Source: Microthrixaceae bacterium (GTDB taxonomy: Bacteria > Actinomycetota > Acidimicrobiia > Acidimicrobiales > Microtrichaceae). Taken from it: a DNA stretch of 35,744 nt. Below are positions 24,438-30,910 of this stretch, one piece after another. Location: positions 1 through 35,744 of the forward strand of contig SKRR01000068.1 in the NCBI GenBank assembly GCA_007118345.1, read 5' to 3'. The position numbers and the translations under genes were made by a program. Below the pieces are notes generated by a model. That model ran no database searches. It was not told where the DNA came from and saw only the letters and a program-made list of their open reading frames with translations. Numbering within the stretch: position 1 is the first letter of the stretch; each line of letters begins with the position of its first letter.

Positions 24438-24730
24438 GTCATTTCCTCCATGTGTCGTGTTCGAGTGGATGAGAGGTTCGGATCATCGGATGCGCTCTTC
24501 GGTTGAACGCAGTGCTGCGGTGCAGGCTTCGCAGTGAAGAAGCGGATGAGTTCGTCGGCCACGGTGGCCGGCTCGGACATCGGAGCGAAGTGCCCTGCGC
24601 CGTCGATCTCGCGCACCTGCGCCTCGCGCGTCGTCCGAGGACCACCATGGACACGGTGGGGTTGCGCGCCGGCTGCAGCGCGGCTGCGTGCCCCCACGAC
24701 GGCTGTGGGGCACCCGTCGCGTCGCGCCTG
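24434..24730 (-). pseudogene. Remnant of an alpha/beta hydrolase (C-terminal part)
   Basis: The minus frame ending at 24434 contains VREIDGAGHFAPMSEP and TVADELIRFF, the typical end of an alpha/beta hydrolase with the catalytic His in GHFAPM. Upstream the homology appears to jump frames (PTVSMVVLG in another frame, CPTAVVGARSR in the first), and there is no nucleophile elbow, lid or N-terminal half before the divergent regulator promoter. So only about the last quarter survives. The frame ends in an ATGA overlap with the methyltransferase start. A functional short product is unlikely. Confidence 0.6.
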
Positions 24731-24750
24731 AAACCGGTCGCCCCCCGCCC

Positions 24751-24756
24751 TACGGT
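24751..24756 (+). promoter_or_regulatory. -10 box of the BTAD regulator (leaderless type)
   Basis: TACGGT, 6 bases before the GTG at 24763. The same hexamer occurs at the mannosidase gene. Confidence 0.5.
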
Positions 24757-24762
24757 GGTGGT

Positions 24763-27700
24763 GTGCTCGTACGGCTCTTGGGTCCGGTCGAGCTGGTTGG
24801 CGAGGCCGGTCCACTCCAACTCGGAGGCGAGAAGGAACGCACCGCGCTCGCCGCGATTGCGGTCGCTCGGCCCCACCCGGTCGACCGCGACCGGATGATC
24901 GCTGCGCTGTGGGATGAAGAACCGCCGCGGACCGCGGTCAAATCGATGCAGGCCTACGTGTCCCGGCTTCGTTCGGTGGTCGGCGACGCCATCACCTCCA
25001 GCGGGACGGGCTACACCTTGCACGCCGAGGTGGACCTCGAGACGGTCGAACAGTTGGTGGCTGAGGGACACCGGCGGCTCGCCGATGGCGACGCCGCGCT
25101 CGCGGCGCAGCAGTTCGGCGATGCGCTGCAGCGCTGGACCGGGCCCTCGTTGTCCGGCGTCGCCGCGACCGCTGCGATGGAGCTCGAGCGTGCCCGGCTC
25201 GACGAACTCGCCCGCGCGACCGCCGAGAATCGAATCGCAGCGCTGCTCGATGCCGGACACGGCCCAGCGCTGGTGGGTGAGCTGGAGGTGATGGTTGGCG
25301 AGGAGCCGCTGCGTGAGCTTCGGTGGGCGCAGCTGCTGAGGGCGCTCCACCGCTCCGGCCGGCAATCGGAGGCCCTGCGCGCCTACCAGCGCCTCCGCGC
25401 CACCCTCGCCGAGGAGCTGGGAATCGATCCGTCCCCCGAGTTGCAGGAACTCGAACGTCGCATCCTCACCCACGAAGCGCCCCCCGGTCCGACGACAGGT
25501 GACCCATCACGCCCGCCACCGATGATCCCCGCCGTCGACCTCCCCTTCCCGGAACGCCTCGGCCCACCGCCGACCGCGTTCGCAGGTCGTACCACCGAGC
25601 TCGCCCAGCTCCAGGCGGCATGGGCCCGGCGGGCGTCCCACGGACGACGAGGCGCAGTCGTGACCGGCGAGGCGGGAATCGGCAAGACCGCTTTGATGAG
25701 TCGCTTCGCCCGGGTGGTGCACCGTGCCGGTGCGGTCGTGCTCGCAGGCGAGCCCAGCGAGGACATCGGGCTCGCCTACCGACCATGGGTCGAAGTTCTC
25801 GATCCGCTGGTGCAGCACCTCCCCGTGGAGGTCCTGGTCGAACACGTCGCGAGGTGCGGCGGCGTGCTGTCGCGACTTGCCCCGGCACTCCGACGGCGGG
25901 TCGAGCTACCGGCGACGAACGACATCGTCGCCGACACAGAGCGGTACCTGCTGCTCGACGCGGTCGTGGACCTGCTCGGACGCACCCCCGCTCCGCTGCT
26001 CGTGGTGATCGACGACCTGCACTGGTCCGACCGGGCGAGCCTGCAGCTGCTGCGTCACGTGATGGCCAGCCCGTCGCTGCCGGACGTGCTGGTGGTCGGC
26101 GCCTACCGGCCGACCGACGTCGATGGCGGAGGTCCGCTCACTGACGTGATCGCCGAGCTGCGGAGGGTCGACGGCGTGGCGTTCGTCTCGCTCGCAGGTC
26201 TCGACGACCAGGAGTTGCTGGAGATGCTGACGGCCTGCGGCCACGTGCCCGTCGAGAGCGGCGTCGCCCTTCGTGACGCGCTCGCGGAGGAGGCCGGTGG
26301 GAACCCGTTCTTCACCCTGGAGATCCTCCGACATCTGGTCGAGACCGGAGCCGTCGACCGCGGCGAGGTCGACGGGTTCGGTTCGGACGGGCCCGTTGCG
26401 CTCGAACTGCCGGTGAGTGTCCGTCAGGTGATCGGTCAACGCGTCGCACGGCTGGGCGGGACCACCCACCGGGTGCTGCGCGAGGCGGCCGTCATCGGGC
26501 GCCAGTTCGACCTCAGCACGCTGGCCGCCGTCGCGGAGATCGCCGTCGACGACCTACTCGAGCTGATGGACGCTGCGGTCGCCGCCTCCGTGGTGGTCAA
26601 TCCCGACGGCGAGCACTTCCACTTCGCGCACGCGTTGATAGAGCACGCGCTCTACGCCGAGTTGCTTCCTGCTCGTCGTGTGCGCACGCACCACCGTGTC
26701 GCGAGGTTGTTGGAGCGGCGCTGGGGCGCAGACCCAGGGGACCATGTCGCGGAGGTGGCGCACCACTGGGCCGAAGCGGTCACCATCGCCGGCCCGGAGC
26801 GGGCGATCCTGTGGGCTCGGCGTTCAGGGGACCACGCGATGGCCCGGCTGGCTCCGGATGAGGCGGTCCGCTGGTACTCACGTGCGCTCGACCTGATCGA
26901 CTCCGCTCGTGACGACGAGCTCCGCCGAACGCTGCATGTCGAGCTGGGCAGAGCGGAGCGCAACGCGGGTGATCCCGTGCATCGACGTCGGCTGCTCGAC
27001 GCCGCGCACCTCGCTCGCAGCGTCGGCGACGTCGAAGTGCTCGTCCAGGCGGCACTCGCGAACAACGGCGGGGTCTACAGCGTGATCGGCGACGTGGACA
27101 CGGAGCGGGTGGCGGTGCTGGAGCAGGCGTTGAAGTGCGCGGACGACGGTGACCACTGCTCGCGCGCTCGACTCCTCGCGACGCTGAGCGCCGAGCTGAC
27201 GTTCAGCGGCTCGGCGCAGCTCGAACGACTCGCGACGGAGGCCGTCGCCACCGCCCGACGATGTGGCGACCCCGACACGTTGTGCGACGTGCTCAACCTG
27301 ACCGAGATCACCCGCAGGGTGCCGTGGCTGCTCGACGAACGCGACCGGTGCACGCGTGAGGCGATGGATCTGAGCGTCGAGGTCGCGGACCCGATCCGCC
27401 GGTTCAGCGCCGCACTGAAGCGACACCACGTGCTGGTGGTGCGTGCCGAGCGCACCGAGGCCCGTCGGTACCTCCAGGAGGCGATGACCATCGCCGACCG
27501 ACTCGCACTGCCGAACCTCCACTGGATCGTCCGTACTGCCAGCGTGCTCGACGCCGTGCTCGACGGCGACCTGGAGCTGGCTGAGGCCCGCGCGGCTGAT
27601 GCGCTCGAGGTCGGTACCGTCACCGGCCGGGCCGACGCCTTCACGAGCTACTCCGTCCAGCTGATGACCATCCGCCATCTCCAGGGGCGTCTGGGAGAGC

Positions 27701-28299
27701 TCGTGCCGGACATCACGCGGCTGGTCGCGGACAAACCGACCGTTGCGACGTTCAGGGTGGTACTCGCGAGTGCTCACGCCAGCGCGGGTGACCTCGATCT
27801 GGCCCGTCCGATCTTCGACGACCTGATCTCCGACCTCGATCGGGTGAACGCCGACCCGATCTGGTCGACCCACATGGGACTGCTCGCCGACACGGCCATC
27901 CTGCTCGGCGACCATCACGCTGCTGCGGACATCTACGAGCGTCTCTCCCCGTACGCTGATCAGATCAGCACCGTGGTCGGTGTCGTGTGCGACGGTGCGA
28001 TCTCTCACCGACTGGGGTGCCTCGCCGACCTGCTCGGTCGGCCCGGTGAGGCGGTCGACCACCTCACCGACGCGCTCGGTCGCCATCGGCGTCTCGAGTC
28101 ACCGCTTCACGTGGCGGGAACCGAACGCGAACTCGCTCGTGTGGTGGCGGCGAGCGCGGTGGGAGCGAGAGATCGGCAGGGCTCCGGCCACCGCGGGAGG
28201 CCGGGGCCCAGCCTCGCCCCGTCACCTGCTCAACAGCCGACGACCGCCGGGGTTGATACATCGCCACACGGGATCGGTGGAGCGAGTCCTTCGCGCTGA
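24763..28299 (+). CDS. Large BTAD/AAA transcriptional regulator (AfsR/SARP-like)
   Basis: A 1178-residue multidomain activator. Residues 1-87 form an OmpR-type winged helix (LVRLLGPVELVGEAGPLQLG start, KSMQAYVSRLRSVVGD, GYTLHAEVD). Residues about 92-240 are the BTAD helical domain (RWAQLLRALHRSGRQSEALR, ending EELGIDPSPELQELERRIL). The AAA/STAND ATPase has Walker A GEAGIGKT at 302-309 and Walker B VVIDDLHWSD around 417. The remainder is TPR-like helical repeats. The last 40 residues are low complexity and probably read past the ancestral end. Such proteins activate secondary-metabolism genes. It is divergent from the methyltransferase-monooxygenase operon, its likely target. Confidence 0.92.
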   Translation: MLVRLLGPVELVGEAGPLQLGGEKERTALAAIAVARPHPVDRDRMIAALWDEEPPRTAVKSMQAYVSRLRSVVGDAITSSGTGYTLHAEVDLETVEQLVAEGHRRLADGDAALAAQQFGDALQRWTGPSLSGVAATAAMELERARLDELARATAENRIAALLDAGHGPALVGELEVMVGEEPLRELRWAQLLRALHRSGRQSEALRAYQRLRATLAEELGIDPSPELQELERRILTHEAPPGPTTGDPSRPPPMIPAVDLPFPERLGPPPTAFAGRTTELAQLQAAWARRASHGRRGAVVTGEAGIGKTALMSRFARVVHRAGAVVLAGEPSEDIGLAYRPWVEVLDPLVQHLPVEVLVEHVARCGGVLSRLAPALRRRVELPATNDIVADTERYLLLDAVVDLLGRTPAPLLVVIDDLHWSDRASLQLLRHVMASPSLPDVLVVGAYRPTDVDGGGPLTDVIAELRRVDGVAFVSLAGLDDQELLEMLTACGHVPVESGVALRDALAEEAGGNPFFTLEILRHLVETGAVDRGEVDGFGSDGPVALELPVSVRQVIGQRVARLGGTTHRVLREAAVIGRQFDLSTLAAVAEIAVDDLLELMDAAVAASVVVNPDGEHFHFAHALIEHALYAELLPARRVRTHHRVARLLERRWGADPGDHVAEVAHHWAEAVTIAGPERAILWARRSGDHAMARLAPDEAVRWYSRALDLIDSARDDELRRTLHVELGRAERNAGDPVHRRRLLDAAHLARSVGDVEVLVQAALANNGGVYSVIGDVDTERVAVLEQALKCADDGDHCSRARLLATLSAELTFSGSAQLERLATEAVATARRCGDPDTLCDVLNLTEITRRVPWLLDERDRCTREAMDLSVEVADPIRRFSAALKRHHVLVVRAERTEARRYLQEAMTIADRLALPNLHWIVRTASVLDAVLDGDLELAEARAADALEVGTVTGRADAFTSYSVQLMTIRHLQGRLGELVPDITRLVADKPTVATFRVVLASAHASAGDLDLARPIFDDLISDLDRVNADPIWSTHMGLLADTAILLGDHHAAADIYERLSPYADQISTVVGVVCDGAISHRLGCLADLLGRPGEAVDHLTDALGRHRRLESPLHVAGTERELARVVAASAVGARDRQGSGHRGRPGPSLAPSPAQQPTTAGVDTSPHGIGGASPSR

Positions 28300-28330
28300 C
28301 GCCATCCGCTCCGCTACGAGTTCGGAGTTC

Positions 28331-28610
28331 GGAGACGAGCTCGAGGTCGAGTCGGATCGCTGTGGCGGCGATCCACCGATCCGCTTCGTGCAGCTTCTGC
28401 CCGAGTGGATGCCCCGCCGTCTCGCAGGAGGTCCTCAGATCAGCGCAGATGGACATCAGCGCAGCCAGCCGGCCTTCGACGCGCCGTCGCGGAGTTCTCT
28501 GACCGTCGCGAAGGAGATCACGATCGGCTGGCCGGCGATCAGCGGCGTAGTACTCGGCTGCTGATCGCCATCGTGTCGACCACCACGGCGGGTAGCGCCG
28601 GGTCGGTCAC
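28331..28610 (-). pseudogene. Decayed VapC (PIN-domain) toxin gene
   Basis: Three pieces of a PIN-domain ribonuclease lie in order on the minus strand but in different frames. The first, from the GTG at 28610, contains AVVVDTMAIS with the first acidic residue. The second (28459-28542) reads LIAGQPIVISFATVREL and ends at a stop after KAGWLR. The third (from 28456) reads CADLRTSCETAGHPLGQKLH and then EADRWIAATAIRLDLELVS, with the later acidic residue. Stretches of roughly 10 and 25 residues are missing between pieces, and the last part of the domain is absent. No vapB antitoxin is seen upstream. The 28300-28785 interval holds only this remnant and the right att-like repeat. Confidence 0.7.
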
Positions 28611-28725
28611 CGCGAGGCGATGGACATGGGGCCGATGGTACTGGACAGGATGGTCAGAACCGAGTGGCTCGGCCCCGCTCGCGGTACGCAGCGGTGGGGT
28701 GGCTGGCGATCCGCTTTTCGGTAAT

Positions 28726-28744
28726 CCGTTGGGGGTGCTCCGAG
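28726..28744 (+). repeat. Right copy of the tRNA-Glu 3'-end repeat (candidate att site)
   Basis: CCGTTGGGGGTGCTCCGAG, identical to 21814-21832. The match extends upstream as AAT-C with one base missing relative to the tRNA. The rest of a tRNA is absent, so it is a displaced 3' fragment, 41 bases from the cdd stop codon. Confidence 0.7.
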
Positions 28745-28785
28745 CGACAGCGGAGCGCACGATTGTCGAATCGCGCAACGACAGT

Positions 28786-29184
28786 TCAGCGACGGACGAA
28801 TGGCCCGTTCGGGAGGAGTTCGCCGACGGTCGATCGGCTGATGGGGGCGTCGTCGGCGACCGAAGTGGCGTAGATCGGCATCGAAGAACCGCCGAGCTCG
28901 AGCGCGACTTGGAGGCAGGCTCCGCACGGCCAGGTGAGGTCCTCGCCGGTGCGTGGCGCGACGAGGGCCAGGGCAAGCGGTCGGGCACCGAGTGCAACCG
29001 TGGAGAAGAGTGCGACCCGCTCGGCGCACATGGCCAACCCGAGTGAGACGTTCTCGACGATCACGCCGGGGACGACACCGCCGGAATCGGTGTGCACCGC
29101 CGCTCCGGCTCGGAACCGGGAGTAGGGAACGTGGGCGTTGGATCGGCACGCTCGGGCCCCGGCCACCAGTTCGGTTGGCGTCAT
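28786..29184 (-). CDS. cdd: Cytidine deaminase
   Basis: Zinc enzyme converting cytidine and deoxycytidine to uridine and deoxyuridine in pyrimidine salvage. The 132 residues match the small tetrameric type: substrate contacts in VENVSLGL (Glu44-Asn45), the zinc/catalytic motif CAER with Cys53 and Glu55, and PCGAC with Cys87 and Cys90. The family often has ENASYG where this protein has ENVSLG. The ATG at 29184 follows a TATGTT box by 6 bases. It is the first ordinary gene to the right of the att-like repeat. Confidence 0.95.
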   Translation of the reverse strand: MTPTELVAGARACRSNAHVPYSRFRAGAAVHTDSGGVVPGVIVENVSLGLAMCAERVALFSTVALGARPLALALVAPRTGEDLTWPCGACLQVALELGGSSMPIYATSVADDAPISRSTVGELLPNGPFVRR

Positions 29185-29190
29185 CGTCCG

Positions 29191-29196
29191 AACATA
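29191..29196 (-). promoter_or_regulatory. -10 box of cdd (leaderless type)
   Basis: TATGTT on the minus strand, 6 bases before the ATG at 29184. Confidence 0.5.
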
Positions 29197-29284
29197 CCGA
29201 AGAATCCGAACGCAGGGTGGAGCGGGCCGGCTCGTGCGATTGAGTGGAGGCAGGAACCAGTCCTCCGAGATCGGTCGATCCCCA

Positions 29285-29716
29285 CTAGTCGGTATGCCGC
29301 TCGAGCAGCTCAGCCAGTCGGGCGAGTCGGGTCATCCGGCGTCGCTGGCCGAGAGCCGACAGCGGTGCGGCAAGCCGCTCGATGACAGTGCTCGCCGGCC
29401 CGGTCAACCGGGCGGCGAAGTGCAGCGTGCTCCCATCGCCGCTCGCTGCGACGTGGTTGTCGTAGTCGAGCCGCCACGGTCCGAGCGTCGAATGCCAGGT
29501 GTAGCCGCCGTCGGGCCGGACGTCGTCGACGATCATCGACGTCGCGCCGGGCGAGAAGAAGGCCCGGGTCGCTCCGGTCCATCCCGGTGCGATGCGCCGC
29601 GTCTCGGCGGTCACCGATGCGACGTGCGGCGACCAGACGCTCCAGGCCTCGACGTCGACGAGCAGCTCGTGGATCGTGGACGGGTCGGCGGACGAGTCGA
29701 GCTCCGCTGTGATCAC
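29285..29716 (-). CDS. SRPBCC (polyketide cyclase/START-like) protein
   Basis: A protein of about 143 residues with the helix-grip fold used to bind hydrophobic ligands. It begins ITAELDSSADPSTIHELLVD, with the usual DVEAWSVWSPHV, then GATRAFFSPG, GGYTWHSTLGPW and a long C-terminal helix (LAAPLSALGQRRRMTRLARL). The GTG at 29716 is preferred because the family normally starts with such a segment and GAACCT lies 6 bases upstream; the ATG at 29734 would add six residues. The ligand is unknown. It is divergent from the PRMT-like gene; the 200 bases between them show nothing else. Confidence 0.82.
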   Translation of the reverse strand: MITAELDSSADPSTIHELLVDVEAWSVWSPHVASVTAETRRIAPGWTGATRAFFSPGATSMIVDDVRPDGGYTWHSTLGPWRLDYDNHVAASGDGSTLHFAARLTGPASTVIERLAAPLSALGQRRRMTRLARLAELLERHTD

Positions 29717-29904
29717 TGGGCAAGGTTCGCACATCGTGCGGCGCGGGGAGGCGTGGCGTGCCGTGGAACTCGGTCAGCTGCCGCGAGTTCCTCAGCCAGC
29801 AGCGCATGTCTCGACGCGCAGGTCCCGACGCCACTTCGACGCGCCGTCGCTGCACCGGGGCGGCCCGGCCACACGTACCGCAGCGCTCGAACTGCTTCGA
29901 CCAC

Positions 29905-29910
29905 TAGCTT
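29905..29910 (+). promoter_or_regulatory. -10 box of the PRMT-like gene (leaderless type)
   Basis: TAGCTT, 7 bases before the ATG at 29918. Confidence 0.5.
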
Positions 29911-29917
29911 CGGCGTG

Positions 29918-30835
29918 ATGCCGCAACTGCCCGGAAGCCCCGTCTGGCAGCGCGACAGCTCCCATTCCACCGTGCTCGACTACCACCTCAGCATGCTGCA
30001 CGACACTGCGCGGATGGACTCGTTCCGGCGTGCCATCGATGCGTCGGTGCAGCCCGGCGACGTGGTGGTGGACATCGGCTGCGGGAGCGGCGTCCTGTCG
30101 TTCATGGCATGCGAGGCGGGCGCAGGGAAGGTCTACGCCATCGAAGGTGGGCCGGTGATCGAGGTCGCCCGGGAGTTGGCCGTCGACAACGGGTTCGCCG
30201 ATCGGATCGAGTTCCTCGGTGGGTGGTCGATCGAGCTCGGCCTCCCGGAGCCGGCCGACGTGCTCATCTCAGAGACGATCGGCAACGCCGGGCTCGACGA
30301 GGGGATCGTCGCCTGGACCTTCGACGCGCGGCAACGTCTGCTCCGTCCGGGTGCGGCGCTCCTGCCACAGCGGCTCCGCATGTGGGTCGCGGCTGCTGAG
30401 TCGTTCGACGATCACGCAGTGGTGTCGGACTGGATGGCTGCAGGTCTGCGGTACGACTTCACCGCAGCCCACCGCCGGGCGGCGCGGACGCTGTGGTTCG
30501 CCGACCTCACGCCGGGCAACCTCCTCGGCCAGCCGGAGCTCGCCGCGGACATCGATCTGAGGTCCGCTCCGAACGAGACGATCAGCTCGACGGGTCACCT
30601 CCGGGTGGACCGTGACGGCACGCTGCACGGGCTGGCCTGCTGGTTCGACTCACTCCTGAGTGTCGGGGTCGCCATCGACAACATGCCACCGAGGGCCGAT
30701 TCGAGCTGGTCCCATGGCTTCTTGCCGCTCGTCGACCCGATCGCCGTCGCAGCGGGGGACCAGCTGACCTGGGCGCTCTCGGTGTCGGCCGACGGCGAGC
30801 ACTGGGCCTGGCAGGTCGATCGCATCGAGGAGTGA
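29918..30835 (+). CDS. PRMT-like class I methyltransferase
   Basis: A 305-residue enzyme with the architecture of protein arginine methyltransferases. The N-terminal helix reads YHLSMLHDTARMDSFRRAI, as in PRMTs. The SAM site is VVVDIGCGSGVLSFMACEAG (Asp52 onward), followed by the ribose-binding Glu in VYAIEGG. The loop SETIGNAGLDEG puts two glutamates at 119 and 128, the nine-residue spacing of the PRMT double-E clamp. A SWSHGFLPL segment near the C-terminus stands where the PRMT THW loop lies. The C-terminal half is a beta-rich barrel-like domain. The acceptor could be a protein arginine or a small guanidino compound. The alpha-mannosidase follows after 75 bases with its own promoter. Confidence 0.85.
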   Translation: MPQLPGSPVWQRDSSHSTVLDYHLSMLHDTARMDSFRRAIDASVQPGDVVVDIGCGSGVLSFMACEAGAGKVYAIEGGPVIEVARELAVDNGFADRIEFLGGWSIELGLPEPADVLISETIGNAGLDEGIVAWTFDARQRLLRPGAALLPQRLRMWVAAAESFDDHAVVSDWMAAGLRYDFTAAHRRAARTLWFADLTPGNLLGQPELAADIDLRSAPNETISSTGHLRVDRDGTLHGLACWFDSLLSVGVAIDNMPPRADSSWSHGFLPLVDPIAVAAGDQLTWALSVSADGEHWAWQVDRIEE

Positions 30836-30897
30836 CCTTCCGGCATGACAGCGAGGGGCTCCGACCCGTGCCCGGACCGCCCTCGTCATGGCGTTGC

Positions 30898-30903
30898 TAC
30901 GGT
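30898..30903 (+). promoter_or_regulatory. -10 box of the alpha-mannosidase gene (leaderless type)
   Basis: TACGGT, 7 bases before the GTG at 30911. Confidence 0.5.
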
Positions 30904-30910
30904 GCGGGCC

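Larger units (their letters stand above)
21826..28725. mobile_element. Candidate genomic island at tRNA-Glu (6.9 kb, decayed)
   Basis: The segment between the intact tRNA-Glu gene and a displaced 19-bp copy of its 3' end. It carries accessory genes (monooxygenase, methyltransferase, BTAD regulator) and two decayed genes (alpha/beta hydrolase, vapC). Outside it on both sides stand ordinary genes (gltX and the tRNAs on the left, cdd on the right). No integrase or excisionase is visible, so if it is an island it is immobile, a deletion remnant or moved by a trans-acting integrase. Boundaries are inferred from the repeat only. Confidence 0.55.

Noticed and set aside
26878-28086. Minus-strand ORF of 402 codons inside the BTAD regulator
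   Set aside because: It is antisense to the TPR-like part of a well-supported gene.
21826-28725. Search for an integrase, transposase or insertion sequence ends in the island
   Set aside because: None found in either strand; the mobile-element call rests only on the tRNA repeat and gene content.
28737-28756. Inverted repeat GCTCCG / CGGAGC as a terminator of cdd
   Set aside because: The stem is only 6 bp with an 8-base loop and no T-run follows in either direction; half of it is the tRNA-derived repeat.
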